DNA from: Cryptomeria japonica
Taxonomy: Eukaryota; Streptophyta; Pinopsida; Cupressales; Cupressaceae
Reading direction: 5' to 3'
Length of the DNA: 64,000 nt
Assembly: GCF_030272615.1 (NCBI RefSeq)
Contig: NC_081415.1
Coordinates: 628,039,240-628,103,239, forward strand
Of the stretch, positions 23,188 through 36,330 are shown one piece after another. The notes beneath the pieces are model-generated. The model did not search any database. It had not been told where the DNA came from and saw only the letters and a list, made by a program, of their open reading frames with translations. Numbering within the stretch: the stretch's first letter is position 1; each line of letters starts with the position of its first letter. A program made the translations under genes and the position numbers.

Positions 23188-24749
23188 GGTAAAAGTGGGC
23201 AAGCCACTAAACTATATTTTATTAATTTTGAATTTTGATACAAATGGGTTCAAAGGGCATACCGGCAGGAAAGAACCCGTAAGAAAACCTTTGGTTGTGG
23301 CCCAAAAATGCAAAAAATTAAAAACCCCATACACCCAATTACATGTCTGATTTTGAGCACCTCCCATTACATGACTTTCAAAGCTATACACATAATTGTC
23401 CATATGACCAACAAAAAACATGAGAGAGAACCACCCAACCCATGAGATATGATCTATAGAATAGGGTCGTAGCATCAAAGCTTCCCAAGCTCGCCAAAAA
23501 TTCAAGCATATCAACCGTTCCAAAACCTGCATCAAAAAGACATAATCCCATAGATATCTACATAAAATATCTAAATCTGAAACCAAGAACTTGAGCTCTC
23601 AATAGGAGGCTCTCTATCCATGCTCGAAGGAGGGATAGTTTGCAAGGGAAATTCCATTCATGGAGGAGCTGAGGCCAAAAAAACAAAAGATAGTAGAGAA
23701 TGTAAACCCATAAGCACCACCAATGCTTTATCCACAAACTGTGACGGAACCGAATCTAGCAAGATTTCAAATGCATTCAAAGTGTCCCCAAATCTGTCAC
23801 ATAATAAACCCATTATCAACTCAAACAATAATTCCCCACACCTCCCATTATCCAACAAATCAGAATGAGGAAGAAAGCCCCCATAATAAAAAGAACCCAG
23901 CTCAAAATGATAATTATCCAATGCAGACCTAGCAAGCTCCTAGGACAAAATCGAGGGAGGAATGAACACCTGAACCAAGAGTTGGAGTAAATCCTTATCA
24001 AGCAAAATGTCATGGAAAACAGTAAGGAATCGAGACAAAATCTCAGAGCTAGAAAAAGAAGGACCAAACTACAACCAGAGAGTTCCCACCAACCTGCGAA
24101 CCTCAAAATCCGCCTGAGGAGAAAGCAAACAAAACACCTTCCCAAGTATTTCAGAATTATTACCCAGAACCTCATTATCCTCCTCAATCTGGCACTCAGC
24201 AATGATCTTGTATCTTGAAAGAGTAATAGCACTCAACATATGAAAAAGCCCAACAAGATCAATTCAATTTTTTACTACTGTATTGAGAAATGATATCATC
24301 TTTTAAAGACAACAACCACCAAAAATGTGAGCAGGTCAAATCACACCACTTCATGATTACAAGTGAAGGCATTTAAATCAAGATTAAAGCTCATGCGATA
24401 TATAGCATAAATGAAGGACTTCACATTATGGTGGTGGCTGGAAAAAGCAGTACTTCATATCCCAACCAATGCCACATAACAAACTACTTACCCCACCATG
24501 ATCACAGCACAAAAAGTCATGATCGATTACACCAAAGAACATTCCCTATGTACAACATGAGGCAATAAACTCTTTAAAGCACTCGTGCGAGAGCAGAGTG
24601 AGTAAACAAGCCAAATCATAACTGCTAACAAGGCACCACCCTAATACCATAAAAGGTACCCACCCTTGCTGCTTATGCCAGATCATAACCATACTAAATA
24701 GCCAACAAGGAGTTGCCTACAAAGCATCCTTACCACCTGCGCATATACA
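23188..24749 (-). other. LINE-B 3' UTR
   Basis: These 1.56 kb lie between the ORF2 stop and the poly(A) tail. Open frames on both strands here have low-complexity translations rich in Leu and Phe or Asn, with no domain, so I treat them as non-coding. Confidence 0.65.
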
Positions 24750-27700
24750 TCAAACATGCTTGCCTCTCAAGGCATAAGGGTAGTAAAATTTTATGATGTC
24801 CATACTTAGGAAGAACCAAAAAGACTTTTGTTGATATTTCAGAAGGGAAGCCAGAATCTCCTCCATACTTATATCCCACAAATTGGCATTATTGTCTATG
24901 GCTAAATTTGCCAATAAATCCATAATTCTATTAGTTTCTCTGAAACAATGAGTGATCAAGAAAGAATAAAAAAAAACCAACTGTTGTAAAATTAAATCCA
25001 AAACATATTGTAATTCCTAACAGTTAGATTTCTTCTTCATAACACATTGAATGGTTACCATTGAATCCCCTTCAATTACAAGATCCTTAATTCCCAAGGA
25101 TATAGCCACATCCAAGCCCAGAGATAGGGCATTAAACTCTACAAATTTATTAGACTTATGCCCAATAGCATGACATCTAGCCTAGACAACATTAGCATGA
25201 TGGTCAAAAATCACCATACCTACTCCTGCCAAACCAGGGTTTCCACGAGAAGCACCATCAAAATTCAATTTAAAATGCCCATGAGGAGGAGGCTTCCATA
25301 TAGCTGCATTTCTCTTGGATAAAGCAACATTGTTTTTCAAAATTGAACCATGAGAAGGCAAGATAGATAACAGCTTCCAAACCCTAGACACCCTACTATC
25401 CCAGTGCGAGAAAGAAGAAAGATTTTCTAGGTTCCTGAAGATATAAGTCAAGACAACTTCTAAAATAGAAGATTCAATTTTCATTAAGATCTCTTCAAGA
25501 GAAGAGCTAGTTTTTTTAAAGATCCTATTATTCCTTTCTAACCAAACATTCCAGATTAAAATAGAAGGAGAAACAATCCAAAGACAAGCATAGAAAGATG
25601 AAACAAATAGAAAAGGACAGGCTCTGAAGTGAGAAATAAGATCTTTCCCTATAACAAAAGTTAGATTCAATTTATCAAATAGCCACTGCCAACATTGAAA
25701 TGTAAAATCACAGTGAAGGAAAATATGAGAGGAGGATTCCAAATTTTTGTTGCATAACACACAAGGAAAAACATTAGTGATACCAAGTCTATCCAAGCGC
25801 ATGCCTATAAGTACCCTGTCCTGAACTGCTAACCAGGCGAAAGCCTTAGCTTTCGACAAATAGGCTGAATGCCAAAAAAGCTTATGTGGCCAAGAGGATG
25901 AGTCTTTAACAAACAAAAGAGAATTATATCCATCTTTAATCTTATATTTTCCCGAGATATTCCTTGTCCAAACGAGTTCATCTTTGGACTCAGATAGGAT
26001 AAATATTCTTTCTCCCAAAACCTTTGCATAATGCAGTTTGAGATCTTGCTCAACATCCAAGAACTCAATGGACTTCCACTTAGCCAACTTAAGATCTCCA
26101 CTATGAATTACCTCAAATTAATTTGCCACAAAGACCCCCCAAAGGGAATAAAAGGTAGCTATCAAAGGGGACCAATCCCTTATATTTCATAAAGGATTAT
26201 GACCATTCCACACCTCATCCCAAAATCTAACCTTCTTCCCATTATGAACAATCCAAGAAAGATGTGGCAAAATGACATTCCTACATTTGCAAATAAAGTT
26301 CCACATAACCGAACCTAAAGGTAAGTTTGAAATTTGAAAAATGTACTCCCTAGGTCCATTATTCAAATACTTTGCAAACATGATTTGTGCCTAGACAAAA
26401 TCAAAATTCTCATACAACTTCCAAACCAATTTAGCTCCCAGAGCCAGATTTTGTTTTTCCAAGTTCCTAATTCATGTACCCCCTAGATCTTTAGGTAGAC
26501 AAACTTTATCCCAAGCTACTAGAGGTAGTTTATTCTTCCCATCTTTATTACTATTCCAGAGAAATGACCTAAGAGTGTCCTGCAAGCTCACAATCATTGA
26601 TTTAGGGGTTTTTAACACTAACATAAGGTAAATAGGGACCACATTCAACACAGATTTGATCAAGACAATTTTCCCTGCAAGGCTTAACCATTTGTGGCTC
26701 CAAGATAAAATCCTCTTTGAAATGATAGAAATAAGCTTATCCCAAAAGGTTAGTTTGTCTTGTTTGATGAAAAATGGTATACCAAGATACTTACAAGGAA
26801 GGATACTAGGTTCAAAACCCCAAAAGGACTGCAATCTCTATTGAACTAACTGTGATGTATTAAGGAAGAATATTTTTGACTTCTCAACATTCACTTTTTG
26901 CCTAGAAAAAGTTGCATACTTTTAAATGATTCCATTTATAGTATTTGTCTCCCTCAAGGAAGCCTGACCAAAAATCAGAGTATCATCTGCAAATAAACAA
27001 TGTGAAATAGAGACGGGAACCCCAGGGATCACAATCTCCTTCCATAATCCTTTTTACTTTGCAGCCTTAATTGCCTAGCTAAAGGATTCTACTAAAAGTA
27101 TAAACAGGAAAGGGGACAGAGGATCCCCCTATCTCAGTTCTCTGGAAGAAGAGAAAAAACCACAAGGAGAACCATTGATTAAAACTGGGAATCTTGGAGA
27201 AGAAATGCAAGCATTGATCCATTTGAACCAAGCCTTGGAGAAACCTAACTTGAGAAGAACACAACCTAAAGCCCCCCATTCAACCCTATCATAGGCCTTC
27301 ATCATATCCAATTTGAGAAGCATGGCTGGGACCCTCTGAATAGAGATAGAATGCAGCACTTCATGAGCCACAATAGCTCTCTCTTATGTTTCCCTACAGG
27401 GTACAAAACCACCTTTCTCTAAGGAGATGATTTTAGGGAGAATTCTTGCCAATCGAAGGGAAATTGCCTTGGTAAGGATTTTATACAGGGTGTTGCATAA
27501 AGCAATAGGATGAAAATCAACAAAGGTCATAGTGACATCTTTTTTAGGGATAAGAGCAATCAATGTGGTATTAAGTTCTTTTAAAATTGACCTATTTCTC
27601 CTAGCCTCCTCAAGAGCTAAGAGGACATCTTTGCCCACAAAGTCCCAACACTTTTGAAAGAATAAAGAGGTAAACCCATCCAGCCTCAGGGCCTTGTCGG

Positions 27701-29070
27701 GATTCATATCAAAAATCGCACATTTGACTTCTTCTAAAGAGAAAGGATACATCAGCATCCTATTATCCTCAAGGGACACTAAATAGGGAATATCAGAAAT
27801 CAAATCATTCAAACAACACCCACCCATTGAGGACAGTAATGATTTAAAAAAGTTAACTACCTCTAAGGCAATATCCTCTGATTCAGTAAGCAATTTCCTG
27901 TTGGGATCCTCTATGCAAGATATCCTATTTCGGCTCCTTTTTATCTTGGTGGAAGAGTGGAAAAACTTTGTATTTCTATCCCCATCTGAAAGCCAAACCT
28001 CCCTAGGATTTTGCCTCCAATAAATTTCTTCTCTAGCTAAGACTTCTTCTAATTCTGATTTCAAAGATTTTAATTCATCAAACACATGTGAAACCATACC
28101 ATGAGAAAGTACATGCATGTTTAAGTATTCAATCATATCTTGAATTCTTTGTTTCTTATGAAAAATATTCTTGAAATGTGCAAAATTCCACTCTCTGATA
28201 TTCATCTTCAAAAAGCTAAGTTTCTTGACAATCTGGAACATTCGAGACCCTGGACAGAAAGGAACAGATTCCCACCATTTCCTAAGGACGGGTAAGAAGG
28301 AGGAATCCCTGAACCACATGGATTCAAATTTGAAAGAGGACTTAACACTAGGATTGACCTCCAAAATAGTTAATGAAATCAGAAAATGATCAGAACCTGA
28401 CAAAGGCAAAATAGAGGAAAAAAACTCAAAATCTAATTGTAACCATGATTCTAAAAGTAGGAAACGATCTAGCCTCTCTGCTATTTGAGAAAAATCCCTT
28501 CTCATATTTGTCCAGGTAAAAATCCCATTTTGAAACTTACAATCAAAGAGATCCATATCAAAAATAAAATTCCCCAAATCAACCATAGTTTTTTTAAACG
28601 GTAAGATGCCTCCACTTTTCTCACTTGAGTCTATGATTGCATTAAAATCTCCCCCAAATATGATAAGGGACCCCTGCCTCAAGGGAGAAGCAATCCTTTT
28701 CAAATCACACCATAACTTGGATTTTGCCTGAATCGCAAAAGGAGCATAAACATTAAATAACCAAACTCTAACCTTAGAAATCTTACTAATAATCAAAAAC
28801 AACATCTAGTTTGCAGCTGAAGTTACTAACTGCACAACTATATTGAAATTATTCCATAGTAATGCTAAGCCTCCAGATGCTCCATTGGTTGAGTGAGAAA
28901 CAAAATTCCACCTTTTCCAAGATGAAAAAATCACATCAGCGAAAGCCTGTGATAATTTAGTCTCTTGCAACATAAAGATATCACACTTAATTAAATCCAT
29001 TTGGGATTTAATCAAGCGTCTCTTGTTAGGGGCATTTAAGCCCCTAACATTCCAAGAGACAATATTAATT
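24750..29070 (-). pseudogene. LINE-B ORF2 (endonuclease, RT, zinc finger, RNase H)
   Basis: The reading begins near 29070 (INIVSWNVRGLNAPNK) with no clear ATG, and its first bases overlap the end of ORF1 in another frame. The endonuclease (27900-29070) has LQETKL, FGGDFNAII and LSGSDHFLI. The reverse transcriptase (26472-27800) has FQKCWDFVG, ALCNTLYKI, KLDMMKAYDRV and FADD. The zf-RVT region (25182-26087) has CVLCNKNLESSSHIFLHC. RNase H (24750-25300) keeps its catalytic residues in NFDGASRGN, EFNALSLG and IEGDS. All segments lie in one frame, broken by about twelve stops and no frameshift. Several stops fit C-to-T change, for example TAG for the usual Gln in LRQGDP. Confidence 0.92.
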
Positions 29071-30532
29071 GTCCTCGAGGGGAGGATGAAGCTCCCCTCT
29101 TCTCAACATCCAGAGCTTTGTTGCTATTACCAAAACAACTCTGTAGGTTTCTTTTAACAGCCCCTGACCTAGTCACGAGAAGACTAGTCATCAAAGGCTT
29201 CCCCTTTTTCTTTTTCCCCTTTAATGGAGTCAAGATAGATTTTTTAGGTCTTCCTAGAGAAAGATTCTTTCTCCCCTGACCAATACCAAGAGAAAGGGAC
29301 AAAGTCTTTTGTATCCCTGCATCAATTTCCAGTTGAGTCTGAGCTTTCTTAGGGGGTCTACCTCATCTAGAAGAACTGACAGGTGGAGTTAAGAACAAAG
29401 AAGTTTGAACAATTGGCAAGGTCTTAACAGATTTTGGAGAAGCTAAACCATCTGCCCTGACAATCTCCAAATCCTTAGAAGCCAGGATCTCAAAAGGGTT
29501 CGTTGTTATATTAATAGGAAGGGAAGAATTAATCCCACCTAGATCAGTATCAATTGCATCAATAACTCTATCCATAACCTCCCCTACCGACTGAGGAGAA
29601 TGTTTAATAAATAGATCATTTACTTGTTCAACCAATTCTATATCAGGCACAATTACTTCCGACATCATATTAAAACCCAAATTCACTTCCTTATCTAAAA
29701 CATTTTGCCCCTGATGGGCAGGAGAAGAAGCAAGATTCTGAATTTCATAACTTAAAATCGAATCCTGTGGAGCTACAATATTAGGAACCTTAAAATTAGA
29801 TTCAGTACCTTTAACCTTCCTAGGAGGATCCAAGGGCTTAAGGTTGGAAGGCAAAACATCAACCTATTTCGGATTCTGATGTAACCAACAGTCAAAAGCA
29901 GAAAGTAAACCAAAATTATTAACAGATTTCTGAGGATGAAACAAAAACTCAGAGCCCCCTATGTTGGAACTAGATGGAATGTTTGACTGAACAAGGAGCA
30001 TATGAGAAGCCCTTTCAGTAGGGATATTATGAGGATTACTCAAATTACTCACACCCGACTGGTCAACATGCAAAAATGCAGGAGAAGACTTGGGAATAGA
30101 CTCAACCAAAGGACAATGTTTCTTAAAATCCATGAATAATGGTGCATCTAAGATAAGAGGGGGTTGAAGAAGTTCAGAATCCAACCTTTCAATATTTTGA
30201 TGCTAAATCCCCTCCTGAGACTTAATATTGCAAGTATGGGGATGCATATTGCTAGGTTTAACCAAAACACGGATTTTAACTAGAACCTCCCCCTCCAAAA
30301 AATCCATTCAAGATGTAATAAAAGTGCCAAACGAATTCCCAATTTGTTGCAGAACAACGGGATCCATAAATTCAAAGGGAATTCTTGGTAAACCAAACCA
30401 ATAAGGAGTTAATTTCTTTTTTGACCAAGCAGGCACAAAAAAAGGCTTCCACATTGAAACAGACAATAGATGGTTTCCAAACCAGTGATATTCAGAATCC
30501 AAACCCTCAGTGCAAAACCAAGGGTGAATCAA
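29036..30532 (-). pseudogene. LINE-B ORF1, 3' part
   Basis: This is the larger part of ORF1, cut off from its start by the nested element. It begins after the insertion with a DUF4283-like segment (YWFGLPRIPFEFMDPVVLQQ) and continues through several frames with stops. The C-terminus (29036-29302) is basic and lysine-rich and runs past the ORF2 start. The protein would bind LINE RNA. Once a single copy of the AAACA duplication is kept, the frame at 30532 continues from the part at 37127. Confidence 0.8.
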
Positions 30533-30537
30533 AAACA
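30533..30537. repeat. Target-site duplication AAACA (left copy)
   Basis: AAACA precedes the TG tip at 30538 and recurs right after the CA tip at 37122-37126. Confidence 0.9.
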
Positions 30538-31329
30538 TGCTGGCAAATGTACACTCCAATGAGAAATTGTAGGTTATTGAAGGTTTTTTCATTGATGGCA
30601 ACCTTGCAATCATATGATATTGGCAAGATAGGACACCAGCACCGGCAATGATAAACTCTACACCAGCACAAAGAACACCAACAGTGAAAGGAAGGATACC
30701 GGCACCCTGGCCAACAGGAATTTTTTTTTAAATGTATTTTGTAATTAATTGTAAAATCATTGTAAGCCGACATGGTGAGTTGTAATATGACTCATATATG
30801 TATGAGATCATTTTGTAATAAGAAATAATGTGTGATAGGATGCGAGATAAGAAGACCTAATATGTGAATTATAGGTTAAGGGTTTATGTATGTAGCAGAG
30901 CTTAAACCGGTACTAGATCTGGCATAGCAAATGCTAATCTAAAACAGTACAAGACATTGGATTAATATAATCCATTTTTGTAAGTTAGTGTGACTTCTTT
31001 TGTAATTGAGCAGTGAGCTATAGGCACTTGGCCTTCCTGCATGTGCAGGCCCCTATTGTAAGAGTAATATTCCCTTATTGGCCAGTAAGCGAATATTGTG
31101 GGTCACAAATCCCACCAAGGTTTTTCCCACACTAGGTTTCCTCATTAAAATACTGTTTTATGGTGTGCTTCTCATGTGGTTGTTGTTATTCTTGTTTACT
31201 ATATTATTTCTTGTTTACCGGTACATAGTTTTAATATGCTTTTCATGTTTTAAGTCAAGTAAATTTACTAACCGGTTAGATACTGATTCACCCCCCCCCC
31301 CCATCTCAATATCTTTGGGAATCCTAACA
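30538..31329 (+). repeat. 5' LTR of the non-autonomous element
   Basis: It starts TGCTGGCAAATG and ends AATCCTAACA. It contains several ACCGGCACC words and a C run near 31292. It pairs with 36331-37121. The promoter should lie here, but no clear TATA box was chosen. Confidence 0.92.
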
Positions 31330-31331
31330 AT

Positions 31332-31344
31332 TGGTATCAGAGCC
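31332..31344 (+). promoter_or_regulatory. Primer-binding site (initiator Met tRNA)
   Basis: TGGTATCAGAGCC begins two bases after the 5' LTR. It is the standard copia primer-binding site. Confidence 0.92.
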
Positions 31345-31400
31345 TGGTCCTCTATTTTCATAAGCCTAATAGCTTGAGGAAGATCTTGTCACCGATAGAG

Positions 31401-32501
31401 ATGGAAAACTTGAGAGAATGATTGAAAATAGCTCTTTCAGACTATGATACAGAAAAGGTGAACAATATCAAACTTGAAGATGATCTAAAGGTTGCTTAGG
31501 ATATCATTCAAGAACTTCAAGAAAATCTTACCATTGCAAGAAATAAGAGAAGAGAACTTTGTGAAAAGATGCAGAATGAGAATGATGAAAAGGAAACTCT
31601 TAATGATTTGGTAAGCAAGCTAAGACAAGAGATTAGTACAACACAGAATGAGATGTAGGATATGACTATGAGATTTTGTAAAGAAATTGAAGATAGAAAG
31701 AAGAATGAAGAAGACTTGGTTAGAAGACTAAATGATGCTGGAAATGAAAACACAAGACTCAGTCATAAAAATGATACGTTGAAGACAGATCTAATGCACA
31801 CACAAAATGACAGAATTGAACTCATAAGACAGAAAGGAATCTTGGAGAGTGAACTGATTGCTACAAATCATCACAAGGAGAAATTCAAGAAAAGTTCAGA
31901 AGAACTTGGTGACATGCTAAAAAATCAAAAACCTAATGGTGATACAAATGGCCCTGGCTTTGAAGTTGGTGAAAGCTCTGGTACTGCAAACAATCATGAT
32001 CATAGCAAACCGGTAAGACAACCTACTGCTTAAAAGTTTAATGGAAAATGCTTTAACTATAACAAGTATGGTCATAGAGAAAATCAATGTAGATCTAGAA
32101 ATCATCAGTACACTAATACACCCACCGGTCAATGTTCTAAATGCAACAAAGTTGGTCATAATTCAGAAAATTGCAGAATGAATGTGAGATGTTATGTTTG
32201 TGGAAGATTTGGGCACTTATCTAATCAATGTAGAACACATATCGGCATAGGATATGGGAAAGCTATTCAAAAGAACAATGTGACTTGTTATGCCTGTAAC
32301 AAGATTGGACATATTGCTAAATTTTGTAGAAGTAAGGCATCACTGGCAAATAACAAAGGTCCTAGTTTGAAAGGTAAAGAAAAGGTTGAAGAGGTAAAGC
32401 AAGAATTATCAAAACAATGGATCAAAAATTCAGATATGATTACTCCTCCACTGGCAGAACAGAGTAACACTCCACCGGCAGGAGACTCTTCATCTAACTG
32501 A
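31401..32501 (+). pseudogene. ORF1: coiled-coil plus CCHC zinc-knuckle protein
   Basis: From the ATG at 31401 one frame runs to the TGA at 32499-32501, with four in-frame stops in the first two thirds (the last TAA at 32031-32033). The first 200 codons are a highly charged heptad-like coiled coil (for example RRLNDAGNENTRL). Then come four CCHC knuckles. The first is degenerate (CFNYNKYGHRENQC, second Cys lost); the other three are intact (CSKCNKVGHNSENC, CYVCGRFGHLSNQC, CYACNKIGHIAKFC). The usual copia gag (UBN2) domain is absent. The knuckles suggest RNA binding or packaging, and the coiled coil self-association; both are inference. A Pro-rich tail follows. Confidence 0.75.
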
Positions 32502-32806
32502 AGAAAATTCTTTTGGGGGTTTAGCAGCAAAATGAAAAACATGCTATTATTCCCTTGAATGATGGTGAGAAGTTGAAATTACTTCTATATCGATAGATGA
32601 CTTAAGTTGTGACTTAACCGGTAAGCATTAAATGTGGTAGTTGGTGAAAATAACATTATAAAGAAAGTGTTTTGGCTCCTTTTTCATTCACCAAGCTTTC
32701 AAATCTTCGAGAGCACGAAAATTCCCAAGCGAAGGTACTCCAAGCAAATAAGTGAATCAATCCATAAAAACATTCATCCTTAAGGCAGATTGAGGTATTT
32801 ATAGCT
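32502..32806 (+). other. Spacer between ORF1 and ORF2 of the non-autonomous element
   Basis: Some 305 bases with no open frame. It could act as a leader or hold an internal promoter or splice site for ORF2, but I see no clear signal. Confidence 0.4.
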
Positions 32807-35800
32807 ATGGCATCTTCATCCACTCCTGAATTTATTGCAAACCCTACTATTGTTGAAGTTGTTAAGAGACCTAGACCCGTCTTTCAGCTAGTTCCCGAAA
32901 TTGCTAAGAAAGATGATAGCATAGGTGCATTTTCTGAAATCCCTAAAGGAGTAGTATATGTTGAAGACCCTAGAATGTATATACATTGTCATATTGATGA
33001 ACTAGGTGATGATGAAATTAAAAATATGTATGAGACTGTAATTTGTGATGAATCCGGAAATGTCAAACCTGAACATAAGATAGTAGAAACCCTAGGTTTC
33101 ACTGAAATACTTAGTATCTCGGATTTCCCCAAGGATATCATAAGGATTGTGTTAAGCAGAGTACATGGTGAATTCTTCTGGTTAGACTCTATTCATAAAA
33201 TCACAAAAGAAGCAGTAACAGTTGTTACAGGGTTACCCTCCACCGGCAACAGACCTGACAAAACTAAGAAGGTTTCAAATGACTTAGTGACAAACCTAAC
33301 CAGTGCAACATTTGATAAGAGATCTCTAAGGGTAAACGATGTGAAGGATACAAATATCAGATTTATCAGTATGATCTTAGTTTATAAGGCTACACATGCA
33401 AATAGGTTAAACTTAGTTTCTAGCCTATGTATTAAGAGTGCCTATGATATTGTAAATGATATTGCAAGAACAGACATATGTGAATGGCTCAAAGATGAGT
33501 TGATAGACAATTTGGGTAAGATCAAAAGAGACAAAAAGGGGACATCCAGATTTGGAAACTTACTTGTTTGTTTGATTCTATACATAACCAAACAAGTACC
33601 CGGTATTGGTGCTAGAGATTTTGGATTTGATATACCAGTAGGAAAACAACTATCAAAACTATTGAACAATATGGGAGAGAACGGGGAGAAAAACATAAAT
33701 GAGCATTTTCAAGCATTTAAGGCTTGAATGAAGAACAGAGTAAGACTATCACAAGCTATTGTGGATAAGTATCAAAAGGAAATCTATTTTGTGATCAAGA
33801 AAGATGAAATTTGGATGGAGGCAATTATCCCTAGAACCATCTGGGTAACTGAAATGGGCTATGAGACAGATGATAACATCATAGAAACTTATGCAAAATC
33901 CCTTCTTGAAGCTCCTAAGGAACCAGAAGACAAAGTATTTGGTAGTGCAGAAACAATTGAGAGCACTATACAATCAAGAAAAAGAGTTAAGAAGGTAGAA
34001 GCAACCATTAGAAAAGGAACCCGATAGGCAAAGGAAATCAAGGAAGATGTGCTAAAACAAACTAGTATAACTGAAAGTGAGTTGGAAGCACTTCAACCGG
34101 AAACTCATCTTTCACCGATTGGATCTTCTTCAGAAAGGACAAGACAAAAGCAACAGGCAGTAAGGCCTCTGACAAAGAAGATGACTCCTAAGAAGAAGGT
34201 GAAACAAACTTTTGCCCCCATTGACAAACTTCTTAGCAAAATTACAGAGGATGGTAAGCTGAAGAACATCAATAAAATGTACAATACACTATCAGTTGAT
34301 GATAAGGACAGCATAGATAATAGTGTAATTCTACACTTAGATATATACAAGAAATTTTTGATGCAAATTGTTGATGAAATTCCAAATGAATTGTATAGGA
34401 GATTAGAAGCTAGAAGATTATCTATTGTTGGACTAGATAAAAATATTAAAATTGAAAAATTACGGGCAGTACATCCAGTTAACTCACCTAATGAAATAGA
34501 CAAATTAATCAGTGAGGCTAACCAGATAGTATTCTCTACTGCTCACCGACATGTAGCATTAATGGCTGGTAGAGTAACTAAAGTATCTAAGGAAATAGCT
34601 GATGGATGGGATATTTTCTTTGTGGAGAAAGAAAAAGAGGAAGAATTACTCAGACCTAAAACTATCAGAGTATATCAAAAGGACAGAGACAAGGGTAAAG
34701 GAAAGGTAGGTGGACCACCAAGTTTTAAAATAACTAACAATATGCCCCCACCTCCTTCAGATACTCCACTGGTAGACACTACTGCAAATCAATCGGCTAC
34801 TGAGAGTATGGAGACTCTGGTAGAAGATACAAACCCTGAATCAGAAATTCTGTATATTGTAAATGTAGATACTCAGGAAGTTAATGTTGTGGTTGATAGA
34901 GAGATCACTAAGGATAAGGAGAAAGATGTGACCACTAAGTCACCAGCTGCAAAGGTTGAGTCAAACACAGAAAAACCTACACAGGTAGAGCAACTGGCAG
35001 AGGATTCCACTAAGAAACTGGTCGATATAACAGACAAACCATCTGAACAACCGGCTAAAAAAAGTTCAGAGGCACAAACTAAGGACCCGGCAACTGAAAG
35101 CTTAGAGAAACCGTCTGAGACACATTTGGAGAAACCCAAACCGGTACATGTTGAAGCACAGGTATAGACAGAGACAGTGCCACCCGGCCAAACTGAAAAG
35201 CCTAAAACTTTGTTTGTGGAAATGCAAACTCAGACAGACCTACCAGAGGTCAAACAAAGCAAGGAAATAACTACAACCGGTAGCATGGCTATTGTAAAAA
35301 CTGTTGGACAAACATCTAGTACAGCTATGATAGAATTTGGACCTACTAATGTAACAGAGGTCTTATTAGATTCAATAAAGAAAATCACAGAATAAAATGC
35401 ACAAGCCTATAAGGCTATTGATGATACTATACCAATTCTTAAATTGATAGCACCAAAGTGCAGTGTTGAGAATAAAGATTCTTTAGGTCAACTAGACACA
35501 TTGTCTAAGTTTATCACCAACAACCTAGTAACTGTTGATCAAATAAATGAGGATGCATTTAAGGAGAGAATGATAAAAGAAAAAGAGAAATTATTTGAGG
35601 ATATTGTAAAGAAAAACAAGGAAGAAATGGATACCCTCTTACCGTAACTTGGAGAAATAATCTATGACTTCAAGAAACTGTACAGGGATACTTGCAAAAC
35701 AAATGTCTTAACAGAGGATCTTGACAAGGAGATCAGCAAAGCTCAAGAGAAGATAAATAATATTGCTGACAATTTGATTGGAACATCAGATTCATTTTTG

Positions 35801-36109
35801 GAATTAGAAAAGAAAATTGCAAAGTAGGAAGAGAAAATCAAGAAATTGGAGAAAGACAAATAGGAAATAAAGGATAAGGCAAAGGACTTAAAATGTAGAC
35901 TTAGTCCAAGACTAGAGTATCTTATTTCCTTGAGAAAAGAAATATTTGAGGCTCTGGTTCCTAGAATGAAGACAGCAGAAGAGAAAATGCACATACTCAC
36001 TGGTATAGTGCAGAGAACACAAGAGGCAATAAAAGACTACAAAACATTCAACAATGGCATAAATTTAGTTTTGACAGATATCTTTCAGATTGTAACCCAC
36101 TGGTTATAA
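32807..36109 (+). pseudogene. ORF2: about 1100-codon protein of unknown function
   Basis: A single frame runs from the ATG at 32807 (MASSSTPEF) to the TAA at 36107-36109. It has seven in-frame stops (33725, 34025, 35165, 35393, 35645, 35825, 35861) and no frameshift. The N-terminal 300 residues look globular and include HGEFFWLDSIHKITKEAV and VTGLPSTG; this resembles the ill-defined plant putative transposon protein type, but I cannot name a family. The middle (34700-35400) is disordered, rich in Lys, Glu, Pro and Thr with repeated EKP words. The C-terminus (35500-36100) is a coiled coil. No enzyme motif was found. A decayed relative with the same three-part plan lies at 42004-45115. Confidence 0.7.
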
Positions 36110-36161
36110 GAATCCAGGCAGGACTCCACTGACAGCAAATGACAACCTTTCTCATTGATGT

Positions 36162-36225
36162 CAAAGGGGGAGTAGTGGGATGAGAAAAATGGTCAGAAGG
36201 AAGGGACTTCATTTGCTCAGGGGGA
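36162..36225 (+). promoter_or_regulatory. Additional polypurine tracts
   Basis: CAAAGGGGGAGTAGTGGGA begins at 36162 and CAGGGGGAGCA lies near 36216. Together with the LTR-proximal tract at 36319 they give the repeated-tract pattern seen in the copia element at 1537-8987. Confidence 0.65.
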
Positions 36226-36318
36226 GCATACAGTTTTGGTAAGACAATTTTGGCAGACTATTTTTGGATATCATTTTGAACACTTTTTATTTTTCTCATG
36301 AGTGTTGCCATCAATGCC

Positions 36319-36330
36319 AAAGGAGGAGAT
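36319..36330 (+). promoter_or_regulatory. Polypurine tract of the non-autonomous element
   Basis: AAAGGAGGAGAT abuts the 3' LTR and is preceded by AATGCC, the same context as the tract at 3070-3081. Confidence 0.85.

Noticed and set aside
23188-24232. Leu/Phe-rich minus-strand frames suggesting membrane proteins
   Set aside because: They lie in the LINE-B 3' UTR, are low-complexity, and similar-length frames exist on the other strand.
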